A stretch of 64,000 bases of DNA from Clostridium sp. DL-VIII (GCF_000230835.1 NZ_CM001240.1:3326779-3390778), one strand, 5' to 3'; positions 38,593 through 47,010 are shown, numbered from the stretch's first letter. Notes: a model not told the origin generated them from the letters alone. Numbers and translations: made by a program.

Positions 38593-38811
38593 ATGAATGC
38601 AATAGAAAGAGTTGTTATGAATCTTAAAATAAAACCATATGGTATGAGTTTTCATGAATTAAATGAAGTCTGTTTTGCAACTTATAATAAAATTTTAATC
38701 GGATCAACACTTTTAAGACCAATGGAGCTCATGGAACCTACTTTGAACTATTTAGAGGAAACTGCTCAAATAATAATTGAAGATGAAATTGTTAAATTGA
38801 AAGAAAAATAA
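38593..38811 (+). CDS. Small protein of unknown function
   Basis: A 72-residue ORF starting at ATG 38593 behind GGATGGTGAG. It has no cysteines of note beyond one, no signal peptide and no transmembrane helix. The sequence is amphipathic and helical-looking (MNAIERVVMNLKIKPYGMSF; later TLNYLEETAQIIIEDEIVKL). A good hairpin terminator follows at 38873. I do not recognise a family. It lies in a decayed stretch, so it may be genuine, a remnant or chance. Confidence 0.45.
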   Translation: MNAIERVVMNLKIKPYGMSFHELNEVCFATYNKILIGSTLLRPMELMEPTLNYLEETAQIIIEDEIVKLKEK

Positions 38812-38872
38812 TGAATCGAACTGTACCATAATATTAAACAATACATGAATTAAAGAATGGCTAAAATGTGAT

Positions 38873-38916
38873 AAAGAGCAACATATCATAAAGAAATATG
38901 AATGTTGCTCTTTTTA
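38873..38916 (+). terminator. Terminator after the small ORF
   Basis: AAAGAGCAACAT / ATGTTGCTCTTT stem with a 17-nt loop, followed by T-rich sequence. Confidence 0.85.
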
Positions 38917-38976
38917 TATTAAATTTACTTGTGGAGTAAATACTAATGAAGAAATTATTATTAACTTTGTAACTTT

Positions 38977-39026
38977 ATTATAATTGGCCAATGTGTCAGG
39001 AGGGTGACACATTGGCCAATTATAAT
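38977..39026. repeat. Perfect 22-bp inverted repeat with GGAGGG loop
   Basis: Arms 38977-38998 and 39005-39026 are perfectly complementary over 22 bp, with TGGCCA at the core of each arm and a 6-nt loop GGAGGG. No T-tract follows. It sits 88 bp before the group II intron. Possibilities are a terminator variant, a protein-binding site or a mobile-element relic. Confidence 0.8.
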
Positions 39027-39666
39027 ATGTAAATTTGGTGCAGTAATTAATAAAAAAGTGCTTTTGAAAATTGAATAATGTGATAGTTTCAATGTATGTT
39101 ATAATGAATTCATAGTGCGAGCTGCGAAGTAGCACGCAGATGCGTGACACTTCCTCTTGTAGATGGAAGTAATTCTGACTACATTAGTAAGCTATTAATA
39201 TATAGTAGGGAAACCCTACCAGGTAATGCCTAACCAGTAGCCTGTACCAAGTCCTTGGAGTCGAAACGGTAACGTTAGATTTAAGCGTAGGACAGGGGAG
39301 CCGAAACGCAAGTGAAGCTATTGAGCCACAAAATAATTATATAAACGAAGAGGTCGATGCTGTTATGTAGGTCGCAGACAATATTCTATAAATCGTAACG
39401 GTGAGAATTATAGAACTCTTCCGGGGTCTGAGGGATTGGCGAGTTTGATGATAAGTATATTATTAGAATAGCTGAGGTGCTATAGTATCTGAGAAGTAAG
39501 TATGTGAAATCAAGTAAGGAAACGAGTAAGATGAGCAGAAGTATTATAGGAAGTCCGACTAATTAATAGTACCGTAGAACCCGGCGAAAGCAGGCGGAGG
39601 GAAGGGATTAGCACAACATAGCTTCAAGTAAACTTGAAATTTTGCAGACAGGAGAGCTGAAAGAAC

Positions 39667-40160
39667 ATGATTAGCGAGTTACTTGGAATACAATTTAATA
39701 TAGAAAAGGCTAGACTAGATGGAAAGGTTCAAAACCTTGCGACATACATCAATGTAGATACGTTAACAGCTAGCCATAAACAAATGGATAGGAAAAAGGC
39801 CAAAGGAATTGATGGAGTTACCAAGGATAATTATTCTAAAAAAACTAGAAGATAATGTAACTGATTTGGTAAAACGAATGAAAAACGGTAGTTATAAACC
39901 CAATACCATAAGGAGAACATATATACCAAAGGATGGTAGCAAAAAAATGCGCCCGTTAGGAATATCATGCTATGAAGATAAACTAATCGAAAATGTAATA
40001 TCGCAGATATTAACGATTGTGTATGAACCGAAATTTTATAATGAATCATTTGGTTTTAGACCTAACAGAAATTGTCATCAGGCAATACGAGAAGTGTAGA
40101 GGATGTCCAATATCACAAAGTATGCTACATTGTCGAAGCTGACTCTATAGATAATTAAAT
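39667..40160 (+). pseudogene. Group II intron reverse transcriptase/maturase remnant
   Basis: The N-terminal part of an intron-encoded RT. It reads NLATYINVDTLTASHKQM and KAKGIDGVTKDNYSK, shifts frame at a run of seven A (39838-39844), then continues with RTYIPKDGSKKMRPLGISCY and FGFRPNRNCHQAIREV (RT blocks 0-2). TAG at 40097 and a further frameshift follow; YIVEAD, before the catalytic YADD region, is the last recognisable piece. RT blocks 3-7, the maturase X domain and any endonuclease are deleted. A GGAGAG site still precedes the ATG. Confidence 0.85.
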
Positions 40161-40170
40161 ATGATGTGAA

Positions 40171-40240
40171 GAGCCGTATGCCTTAATAGGGCAAGTACGG
40201 TTCCATGGAGGAGTATAGGCGGTGACGCCTATATTTACTC
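40171..40240 (+). ncRNA. Group II intron domains V and VI
   Basis: Domain V: GAGCCGTATGCC pairs back with GGGCAAGTACGGTTC (40171-40203), the most conserved group II element. Domain VI: GAGTA-TAGGCG, GTGA loop, CGCCTA-TATT-TACTC (40211-40240), leaving an asymmetric TATT bulge that holds the candidate branch-point A. Both stems look intact, in contrast to the broken protein gene. Confidence 0.82.
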
Positions 40241-40330
40241 AAGGCGATAAGATATTGTTCATCAATTTTTTTATAAGTTGAATACTATATAGTGTACACA
40301 AATTTAAAAATATAAAAGGAGTGTATCAGC

Positions 40331-40747
40331 ATGAATAGCAAAAAAGATGTTTTAGATAATGGTCCTTTTTTTCATGGTACTAAAGCAGAACTAAAAATTG
40401 GAGATTTATTAGGACCACAACACTTATCAAATTACCAAAATAAAAAATCTAATTACATTTATTTTACTGCAACATTAAATGCTGCTAAATGGGGTGCTGA
40501 ATTAGCGGCATCTAAATCAAAGGAAAGAATTTATATTGTAGAACCATTAGGTGAATTTGAAAATGATCCGAATTTAACTGATAAGAGATTTCCTGGAAAT
40601 CCAACACGCTCTTATAGGTCTAAATCTCCTTTGAAAATAATAGCTGAATTAGGTTCATGGGAAAGACATTCTGATGAAGAAATAAATCATATGCTTTCAT
40701 CCTTAAAAAAGTTAAATGATGAAGGAAAAAATGTAATATACGATTAA
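40331..40747 (+). CDS. arr: NAD+-rifampin ADP-ribosyltransferase
   Basis: A 138-residue enzyme that inactivates rifamycins by ADP-ribosylation using NAD+. It matches the Arr family along its whole length: GPFFHGTKAELKIGDLL, YIYFTATLNAAKWGAELA, GNPTRSYRSKSPLKII and ELGSWERHSDEE. Length is normal (~140). AAAGGAG lies 9 nt before the ATG, and a terminator follows. It sits alone just downstream of the group II intron relic in a region of gene debris, consistent with acquired DNA, though Arr is also widespread in clostridial chromosomes. Confidence 0.93.
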   Translation: MNSKKDVLDNGPFFHGTKAELKIGDLLGPQHLSNYQNKKSNYIYFTATLNAAKWGAELAASKSKERIYIVEPLGEFENDPNLTDKRFPGNPTRSYRSKSPLKIIAELGSWERHSDEEINHMLSSLKKLNDEGKNVIYD

Positions 40748-40835
40748 TTCATAAATTTACAATTACCAGCATTGCAAGGCAATTGGTGAGGCATTTTATT
40801 AAATTATGAATTAATAAAATTAAATACTAAATTGT

Positions 40836-40878
40836 AAAATCGCATTATTCAAGATATTTGAATTGCGGTTTTTTTAAT
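40836..40878 (+). terminator. Terminator downstream of arr
   Basis: AAAATCGCA...ATTCAA pairs with TTGAAT-TGCGGTTTT, followed by TTT. A bulge separates the two parts of the stem. Confidence 0.75.
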
Positions 40879-41336
40879 GCATCATATTAAAAAAGTTCGT
40901 AGTATCATAAGAGAAATATTAAATTCTGTGCAATTGGTGAACATTTTGAACAGCGTACTCAACATTTAAAAGTAATTTTAAATCACTTATTTTATAAATA
41001 CTTTGAGAAAATGTTTCTTGAGGTTGGGCACTAATGGGAATAGGATTTAAAATTAATTGTTGGTATTATACTGTTCTGAGAGTGAATTTATTACATTTTT
41101 ATTAAAGTATGAATAAAAATGTAATATAACAAGATGTATAGCAAGGAATTTGAAATAATAGATTTAGCCTCTTTAAATGCGTTAATTATCTTTAAAATTA
41201 GCTACTATTATAAATCATTTTTTATTTTAACCTCCTTTTTTCATTCTTATCTCAAAAATTATGAATATTTTTCCATGACCAAGTCTAAAATTTATAATAT
41301 AAGTGAATTTAAATTCATAAAAGAAGGTGTTTTTAA
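40879..41336. other. Leader of the pilus-like operon
   Basis: About 460 bp, very AT-rich. It contains a perfect 14-bp inverted repeat (ATTACATTTTTATT at 41090-41103, complement at 41112-41125). A 68-codon ORF at 41134-41340 has no ribosome binding site and an unstructured, low-complexity product, so it is not called. AAGGTG at 41324 precedes the AUA start of the ATPase gene. Confidence 0.4.
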
Positions 41337-42695
41337 ATAAAAGAATATAAAATTGAAGATGTAGATTTAAAGACGGCAAGAAATTTAAGAAAAGAAATTT
41401 GCGAAAAGTATAAGATTATACCGATAAAGGAAAAAACAAACGAGATAATAGTTTTAGCATATGAAGCTACTGAAGAAGCAAAGGAATATTTGAAATTTAT
41501 CTATAATAAAGATATAGTTATCGATACTGTAGAAGAAAGCAACTTTGAACATCTAAAAAATATTATTTTTGGCGAAGATAATAAAAATTTAGAAGATGTA
41601 TTAATATTCAATGCAATAAGAGATAAAGCCAGTGATATTCATATAGAGCCACAGAAAACCTGCGTCTTTGTAAGATACAGAATAAATGGAAGCTTGGTTT
41701 TGGTTCACAAAATTGACTCAAATGAGTATACTACTCTTGCGTCAAAAATAAAATTAAAAGCAAACATGGACATAACTGAAAAGAGGAAACCACAAGATGG
41801 AAAAATAATGGTTAATTATAAAAATCTAAAATATGATTTAAGAATATCATCTATCCCAGTAGTTTACGGGGAAAAGCTGGTAATAAGAATACTATACTGT
41901 GATAATTTTGATTACAGCCTTGAAGATTTAGGGTTTTCTGAAAATGAAATTAAACTTATTAGAAAAATTATATCTTTAAAGAATGGATTATTTTTGACTT
42001 GCGGTCCGACCGGAAGTGGCAAAACTACTACTCTCTACACAATATTAAAAGAAATTGACTCTAAAGCTCAAAATATTACGACTCTTGAAGATCCAGTTGA
42101 AATTGTCATGCCAAATGTAAACCAGATGAGCTTAAACAAAAAATTAAATATAGATTTCTCTAATGGTCTTAGAAGTATTTTAAGACAAGATCCAGATGTG
42201 ATAATGATTGGGGAAATAAGGGATGAAGAGACTGCCAATATGGCAGTAAGAGCATCAATTACAGGTCATAAGGTTTATAGCACAATTCACTGTAGGTCTG
42301 CAAGAGAAGTATACATAAGGCTTGAAAACATGGGCGTTAAACCTTATTTACTAAGCGATGCATTAGTAGGTATAATCTCTCAAAGATTAATAAAGACTTT
42401 GTGCGAGAGATGTAAGGAACTAGATAAGGAAAACTCAGTTCATGGGAGAAAAATATATAAGAAATGCGGATGTAAAATTTGCAATTACTCTGGATATGGG
42501 GGAAGAGAAATTATTAGTGCAGTTCACTTTTTAGAGGAAAAGAACAAAAAGAAAATTGAGGAGCTTCATGAAGATAATAGCTATTTATCAAATGAGAATA
42601 TGAAGCACGATTTAGAAAAACTGCTATATGAAGGCAAAATATCAAAAGAGGATTATTTAGAATTCATTGAAGGAGAGAGATTAAATGAATTTTAG
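41337..42695 (+). CDS. Type IV pilus / type II secretion assembly ATPase (GspE/PilB-like)
   Basis: Powers pilin assembly. Domains are an N-terminal MshEN-like region (LKTARNLRKEICEKYKIIPI), then the ATPase with Walker A GPTGSGKTTTL (~225), the Asp/Glu box (DPDVIMIGEIRDEETANMA), the His box and a C-terminal four-cysteine zinc site (CERCKE...CGCKICNYSG). The MshEN part is coding but lies upstream of the first canonical start (TTG 41490). The frame is open from 41337, where AUA stands 7 nt after AAGGTG, directly behind an in-frame stop. An AUA start, or an ATG-to-ATA mutation, is therefore inferred. The gene overlaps the platform gene by 11 nt. Confidence 0.88.
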   Translation: MKEYKIEDVDLKTARNLRKEICEKYKIIPIKEKTNEIIVLAYEATEEAKEYLKFIYNKDIVIDTVEESNFEHLKNIIFGEDNKNLEDVLIFNAIRDKASDIHIEPQKTCVFVRYRINGSLVLVHKIDSNEYTTLASKIKLKANMDITEKRKPQDGKIMVNYKNLKYDLRISSIPVVYGEKLVIRILYCDNFDYSLEDLGFSENEIKLIRKIISLKNGLFLTCGPTGSGKTTTLYTILKEIDSKAQNITTLEDPVEIVMPNVNQMSLNKKLNIDFSNGLRSILRQDPDVIMIGEIRDEETANMAVRASITGHKVYSTIHCRSAREVYIRLENMGVKPYLLSDALVGIISQRLIKTLCERCKELDKENSVHGRKIYKKCGCKICNYSGYGGREIISAVHFLEEKNKKKIEELHEDNSYLSNENMKHDLEKLLYEGKISKEDYLEFIEGERLNEF

Positions 42696-43806
42696 TGGAA
42701 ATTATTTTTCAAAGGAAGAAAGTGGTGAAATATTTGAAAATTCAGTTTTTAAGAAATTCAGATTAAGAGGAATATTTAAACAAAAAGCAGATGAAAAACA
42801 ACTTGCTTTTATTGCTGAAAATTTAGCTCAAATGTACAAGGCAGGAATACCCATTGCTATGGCTGTGGAATTAGTAATTGATATTCTTTCAAACAGAGTA
42901 TATAAAAACAGTCTATATAATATATTAATACATATTAAAGAAGGAAAGAGTTTATCACAAGGTTTTGGACAATATAAAGAGTTATATCCGTATTTATTTG
43001 TGGGAATGGTTGCAATAGGAGAAAATACTGGTAAGCTATATCAGGTGTTAAGAGGTCTTAGTGAATTTTATAGTAAATTGATGTTTATTAAAACCGAAAT
43101 CAAAAATGCATGCATTTATCCGATATTTGTACTTATATCCTTAGTTGCATTAAGTATATTTTTTGTGAATACAGTAATTCCTAACTTTTGTGAAATATAT
43201 AAATCTATGAATGTCAAATTACCTGCAGCATGCCAAATTCTATATGATATAAATAATAATATGAGAGATGATCCACTAATAACTGGGACAACAATAGTAT
43301 GCTGGATGTCAGTTATATTAATTATTCTAAAAGAGTGTTCTAAAAAAGTTTCTATAGATAAATTTAGCAGAATACCAATAGTAAAAGGTTTTTTTGAGTA
43401 TATGATGGTTTTACTTTTTTCAATAATAACAAGTACTGGAATTAATATATCTCACGCCCTTGAATATTGTGAAGGTAGTATAAATTCTGCTTATCTGAGA
43501 AAAAAGACAGGGGAGATAAATTTAAATATTTTAAAAGGCAAGACTTTAACAGAATCTTTGATGTTAAGTGGAATATTTTCTAAGCATACACTAGCTATAA
43601 TAAAAATTAGAGAGGAAAGTGGGACAATTGAACAGGGGTTTAAGGAATTATCACAAGATTTAGAATATAAATTATCAGAGCAGATAAAAAAATATTTGAA
43701 GTGTATAAATCCTGCTTTTATGTTGATAATGGCAGGATTTATAGTTGTGTTCTTATTGGTATTTGTGTTGCCACTATTTAATAATCTGCAAAATGGAATT
43801 AGATGA
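42685..43806 (+). CDS. Inner-membrane platform protein (GspF/PilC-like)
   Basis: A 373-residue protein with the two repeated T2SF domains. Landmarks are FIAENLAQMYKAGIPIAMAV, GMVAIGENTGKL and three hydrophobic helices, including the C-terminal one (MLIMAGFIVVFLLVFVLPLF). It works with the ATPase in pilus or pseudopilus assembly. Its start overlaps the ATPase gene by 11 nt and its stop overlaps the first pilin-like gene (ATGATGA), indicating one tightly coupled operon. Confidence 0.92.
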   Translation: MNFSGNYFSKEESGEIFENSVFKKFRLRGIFKQKADEKQLAFIAENLAQMYKAGIPIAMAVELVIDILSNRVYKNSLYNILIHIKEGKSLSQGFGQYKELYPYLFVGMVAIGENTGKLYQVLRGLSEFYSKLMFIKTEIKNACIYPIFVLISLVALSIFFVNTVIPNFCEIYKSMNVKLPAACQILYDINNNMRDDPLITGTTIVCWMSVILIILKECSKKVSIDKFSRIPIVKGFFEYMMVLLFSIITSTGINISHALEYCEGSINSAYLRKKTGEINLNILKGKTLTESLMLSGIFSKHTLAIIKIREESGTIEQGFKELSQDLEYKLSEQIKKYLKCINPAFMLIMAGFIVVFLLVFVLPLFNNLQNGIR

Positions 43807-44222
43807 TGAAAAGGCGTGGATTTACATTAATAGAGACAATGGCAAGTATATTTATATTGACTCTTTTATTTAGTGTAGGAAGTTCTTTGAGTGGATTAAA
43901 CAATAAAATATCCTATAGTATGAAGGGAATAGGATATAGTTATGAGATACAAGATTTACTTTCATATGCTAAAGCTGTATGCAGAGAAAAAAATAGATAT
44001 GGGAAGATTACTATAACGGGGAGCAAAAATGAAGTACGATTTATAGAGGGCTGGGATAGTATAGAAAAGATTATTAAGCTGCCAAGTGGAATGAGGATAA
44101 TCAGTAATGATATTAGTTTAATGCTAACACCTACTGGAAAAATAACAAGAGGATATACAATAAAAATACTTGATGGATTAGGAGAAAGACATGATATAAC
44201 AATTAATGTAGGAGTAGACTGA
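43803..44222 (+). CDS. Pilin-like protein 1 (pseudopilin, GspH-type)
   Basis: A 139-residue prepilin. The leader MMKRRG precedes the cleavage site G/FTLIETMASIFILTLL with Glu at position 5 and a hydrophobic stalk. The rest resembles minor pseudopilins of the GspH/ComGD class. Start overlaps the GspF-like stop. It needs a prepilin peptidase, which is not in this window. Confidence 0.85.
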   Translation: MMKRRGFTLIETMASIFILTLLFSVGSSLSGLNNKISYSMKGIGYSYEIQDLLSYAKAVCREKNRYGKITITGSKNEVRFIEGWDSIEKIIKLPSGMRIISNDISLMLTPTGKITRGYTIKILDGLGERHDITINVGVD

Positions 44223-44248
44223 AGCGTGAGGATAGTGGAGATTATTAT

Positions 44249-44683
44249 ATGAAAAAACAAGGGAGTATCTTAATTGAAGTAATAGCAGCTGCTATGATTC
44301 TGATGCTGACTACAACATTTATGGTGAGTACGATTATACAAAGCAGAAATATGTTGAAAGAAAGAATTTTGCAGGAAGAAGTAAGTCGGACTATATGTAA
44401 TCTGATCAGCGAGTTTAAATATAACTTAACTAAAGAAGAAATAGAAGACATGCTAAGTAGAGAAGATGATAAGATAGGGCTGAAATATAGCGAAGATTTA
44501 TCGAGACAATTAGTTGATACAGATGTTAAGGATCTTGAATGCGGAGATGATATTAAAATAAGCAGATTAAGTGAAAATAACATGGGAGTGAAACTAAAAA
44601 TTGAAGCAAAAATTAATTCTGATGGAGAAGAAGTTGTTTTAGAAAAAGAGTTTACTAAAAGCTGGTGGATGGATGAGGTATAA
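44249..44683 (+). CDS. Pilin-like protein 2
   Basis: A 144-residue prepilin-like protein. MKKQG/SILIEVIAAAMILML gives a class III leader with Glu at +5 and a hydrophobic helix (~6-28). A charged C-terminal globular part follows. RBS is weak (GTGGAG further upstream). Overlaps the next gene by 11 nt. Probably a minor pilin. Confidence 0.8.
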   Translation: MKKQGSILIEVIAAAMILMLTTTFMVSTIIQSRNMLKERILQEEVSRTICNLISEFKYNLTKEEIEDMLSREDDKIGLKYSEDLSRQLVDTDVKDLECGDDIKISRLSENNMGVKLKIEAKINSDGEEVVLEKEFTKSWWMDEV

Positions 44684-45119
44684 GAAAAAGAAAGGATTCA
44701 CAATTATAGAATCGTTAGTATATATTTTTTTGACAACAATAATTTTATCAGAAGGAATAAATTTATATATTTCAATTTATAAATCATACATAGATGATGT
44801 TAATTTATCTATTAAATATGACAACTGTCAGGATTTTTTTATAAATTTAGATAACATAATATCCAGAGGACGCTTTGAAAAGATAATGGTAGATAATAAT
44901 AGTCTTACGTTATTGAAAAATAGTGATGTAGAGGATTCAGATAAAATAATTAAGTCATATAATGGCGCGATTGTTGTGAAATACGTAGATGGGAATGTTA
45001 CAAAAACTATAAATACAATAATTAAAGATATAGATAATCTTGAAGTGAGAAAGAAAGGAAAGTTAATTTATCTAATAGTGCGTGATAAAGAAGGAAAGGA
45101 ATTTATAAAGTGTATCTGA
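44673..45119 (+). CDS. Pilin-like protein 3
   Basis: A 148-residue prepilin-like protein with MRYKKKKG/FTIIESLVYIFLT, Glu at +5, then a helical stalk. The C-terminal part is charged (DNLEVRKKGKLIYLIVRDKE). It overlaps both neighbours by about 10 nt. Similar in layout to ComGF/GspJ-type minor pilins, but no close match is claimed. Confidence 0.8.
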   Translation: MRYKKKKGFTIIESLVYIFLTTIILSEGINLYISIYKSYIDDVNLSIKYDNCQDFFINLDNIISRGRFEKIMVDNNSLTLLKNSDVEDSDKIIKSYNGAIVVKYVDGNVTKTINTIIKDIDNLEVRKKGKLIYLIVRDKEGKEFIKCI

Positions 45120-45538
45120 AGAAAAGAGGAACAGTTTTAATAAGTACGATAATAATCCTAGCTTTGATGACTACTCTCGGGTGTCTTATATTTGAAATGA
45201 TGAGAAATAATAATGAATTACGTAGTGTTTATGAGTTTGATAAAGATATATATGATTTGGATAAAGATGAAGAAGAGGTTCTTTATAAAGGCATGCAAGA
45301 ACTAAATGATAAATATAAAGAAAATCAATTAAATGAGGCGGAAAGCATGTTTTTAAATGATTTTGATATAGAAATAGATGATGACAGCAGTCTCAATTAT
45401 AAAGCTCAAGACGATAAAATTTTTTTGAATACTAAAAATAGAAATGACAGAATTAGAAAGCGGGAGATTTTATATATCTTTAAAAAAGATGAGATAATTT
45501 TAATCCCAACATATAAATTTATGAATGAGGATGAATAA
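45110..45538 (+). CDS. Pilin-like protein 4 (PilX/GspK-like)
   Basis: A 142-residue protein starting with GTG. MYLKKRG/TVLISTIIILAL resembles a prepilin leader but lacks Glu at +5, like GspK tip pseudopilins, then continues as an acidic domain rich in Asp and Glu (YDLDKDEEEV). It overlaps pilin-like 3 by 10 nt. Its place at the end of the pilin set supports a tip or minor pilin role. Confidence 0.7.
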   Translation: MYLKKRGTVLISTIIILALMTTLGCLIFEMMRNNNELRSVYEFDKDIYDLDKDEEEVLYKGMQELNDKYKENQLNEAESMFLNDFDIEIDDDSSLNYKAQDDKIFLNTKNRNDRIRKREILYIFKKDEIILIPTYKFMNEDE

Positions 45539-45589
45539 AAATTTATAAAAAAGGGAATAATAATTATAAGTTTGAATTTAGGAGAAAAT

Positions 45590-46249
45590 ATGAAAAAATC
45601 TATAATACTAATTAATAAAAGTTCTTTTGTCTTTAATAATCAAGAATATAATTTCGATAGAATAAATGAAGTAGTTGATTTATTTAAACCTAGGTTAAAA
45701 ATAGTCATATTAGAAGAAAATCTTTATGTGAAGCAATTCCATGATAAGGTTAAAAAGCACAAGATGTACGAATTAGTAAATAATAAAATTAATAATAATT
45801 TTCCTCAAACAGGAGATTTATTATACGATTTTGAAAAGAAGAATAACATTATTGTTATATATTCTATAAAGGGTGCTAAAAGAATAGAGAAGTTATCAAT
45901 AGCTTCGAGCTTTTTGGAGATTAAGCCAATCCAATTTATAATAAAAGAAGTAATGCAAAAAATCTTAAAACGGAATAATTTTAATGCAGATGTAGTAGTT
46001 AAGCTTAATGAATTTTATTACTTTACTTGCTTTAAAAAAGGATTATTTAATTATGGTTTTGTTAATGATAATGAGGAGTTAATTTTAAATGAAATTAATG
46101 ATTCTGAGGAAATATACATAGACAATAATGTTTTTGATATATTTTCTTCTAAGAACAAGATTAAGATAATAAAATTAAACATAGGAGATTTAATTAATGA
46201 AAAAATATATGAAAAACAAAAATTTTATTCCGGAAAAATTTTATTATAA
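45590..46249 (+). CDS. PilM/GspL-like assembly protein (tentative)
   Basis: A 219-residue protein with no transmembrane helix visible. ATG 45590 has AGGAG 5 nt upstream and is preferred over TTG 45572. Sequence similarity is too weak for a firm name. The order (ATPase, platform, pilins, soluble protein, two short single-helix proteins) parallels PilM-PilN-PilO, so it is a candidate PilM. The last 53 nt overlap the next gene in another frame. Confidence 0.55.
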   Translation: MKKSIILINKSSFVFNNQEYNFDRINEVVDLFKPRLKIVILEENLYVKQFHDKVKKHKMYELVNNKINNNFPQTGDLLYDFEKKNNIIVIYSIKGAKRIEKLSIASSFLEIKPIQFIIKEVMQKILKRNNFNADVVVKLNEFYYFTCFKKGLFNYGFVNDNEELILNEINDSEEIYIDNNVFDIFSSKNKIKIIKLNIGDLINEKIYEKQKFYSGKILL

Positions 46250-46604
46250 AATGGAATTAAAAGAGCGGAAAAATGAAAGAAGAGTTATAATTTTATTTTT
46301 ACTTATAAATTTATCTTTGTTTTCAACAACTTTTAAGGATATTAGAAAAAATTATCATAAGCAGCCTATAACGCATAGTACTACAGAACAAAATAATATT
46401 AATTATAATAATGTTAATATATGGATAAGAAACGTATTTAAAGATGATATTGAAGAAGCATATGTTAACAATAATAATGGAGAAATTATAGTAGAAAGTG
46501 TTGATAAAATTAATTATTTAAATTTAGATAATTCAATAAATATAAATGATGTGAGTTTGGATAATGATAACAGGTATAAGCTAGGAGTAAGCTTAAATGA
46601 ATAA
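46197..46604 (+). CDS. PilN-like membrane protein (tentative)
   Basis: A 135-residue basic N-terminus then one hydrophobic segment (RRVIILFLLINLSLFSTTF, ~29-47), then an Asn-rich periplasm-side-type domain. This matches PilN topology. AGGAG lies 9 nt before ATG 46197; a second ATG at 46209 is possible. It begins inside the preceding gene and overlaps the next by 8 nt. Confidence 0.55.
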   Translation: MKKYMKNKNFIPEKFYYKMELKERKNERRVIILFLLINLSLFSTTFKDIRKNYHKQPITHSTTEQNNINYNNVNIWIRNVFKDDIEEAYVNNNNGEIIVESVDKINYLNLDNSININDVSLDNDNRYKLGVSLNE

Positions 46605-46965
46605 ATTATGTAAATATTGTATAATAATATTATTGATTATGTTAGTTTTTGTGCAAATATTTTGTATAAATGCTATAGAAAGAGAGAACAATATTAATGC
46701 ATTCAATGCACAGAATTATAAATATAAAAATAAAACTATAACTGAGATTACAAATGATTTAAGTTACATAAATGATAAAACAATTGTATCTGCGACATAT
46801 ACTGGTGGAAAGTGGCATGTAAAAGTACGAATAAATGGTGATAAAGATCAGCTGATAAGTGAATTATCTAAACTAAAAGATTATGATATAAGTAATTTTA
46901 TAGTGAATAAAAATGAAAAAGAAAAATATGTAGAGTTGGAATTAAGTGCTAAAGAAAGTGTTTAA
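46597..46965 (+). CDS. PilO-like membrane protein (tentative)
   Basis: A 122-residue protein with one N-terminal helix (CIIILLIMLVFVQIFCINAI) and an external domain with alternating beta and helix pattern (VSATYTGGKWHVKVRINGDK). It is the last gene of the pilus-like operon, in the PilO position. Overlaps the preceding gene by 8 nt. No terminator is obvious before the efp promoter. Confidence 0.55.
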   Translation: MNKLCKYCIIILLIMLVFVQIFCINAIERENNINAFNAQNYKYKNKTITEITNDLSYINDKTIVSATYTGGKWHVKVRINGDKDQLISELSKLKDYDISNFIVNKNEKEKYVELELSAKESV

Positions 46966-47010
46966 ATAATGATAAAATTATAAATTTTTACTATAAAATA
47001 ATTAGAAAGA

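Larger units (their letters stand above)
39115..40240 (+). mobile_element. Degenerate group II intron
   Basis: The 5' end GTGCGAG (39115) fits the bacterial group II intron start GTGYG. About 550 bp of structured, relatively GC-richer sequence (domains I-IV) precedes a reverse-transcriptase start at 39667. Domain V (40171-40203) and domain VI (40211-40240) are recognisable. The whole is ~1.1 kb against the usual 2-3 kb, because most of the RT/maturase is deleted. It could only splice or move with help from another intron's maturase. The end points are by motif and uncertain by a few bases. Confidence 0.82.

Noticed and set aside
38977..39120. Class C group II intron inserted after a terminator-like palindrome
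   Set aside because: Class C introns insert directly after the stem; here 88 bp separate the palindrome from the intron start.
40331..40747. Arr as a toxin ADP-ribosyltransferase or Tpt1-like enzyme
   Set aside because: Full-length match to short rifampin-type Arr, including GNPTRSYRS, and no antitoxin-like neighbour.
41134..41340. 68-codon ORF just before the pilus ATPase gene
   Set aside because: No ribosome binding site, low-complexity Phe/Ser/Tyr/Lys-rich product, and its stop merely overlaps the AUA start. Probably chance in AT-rich DNA.
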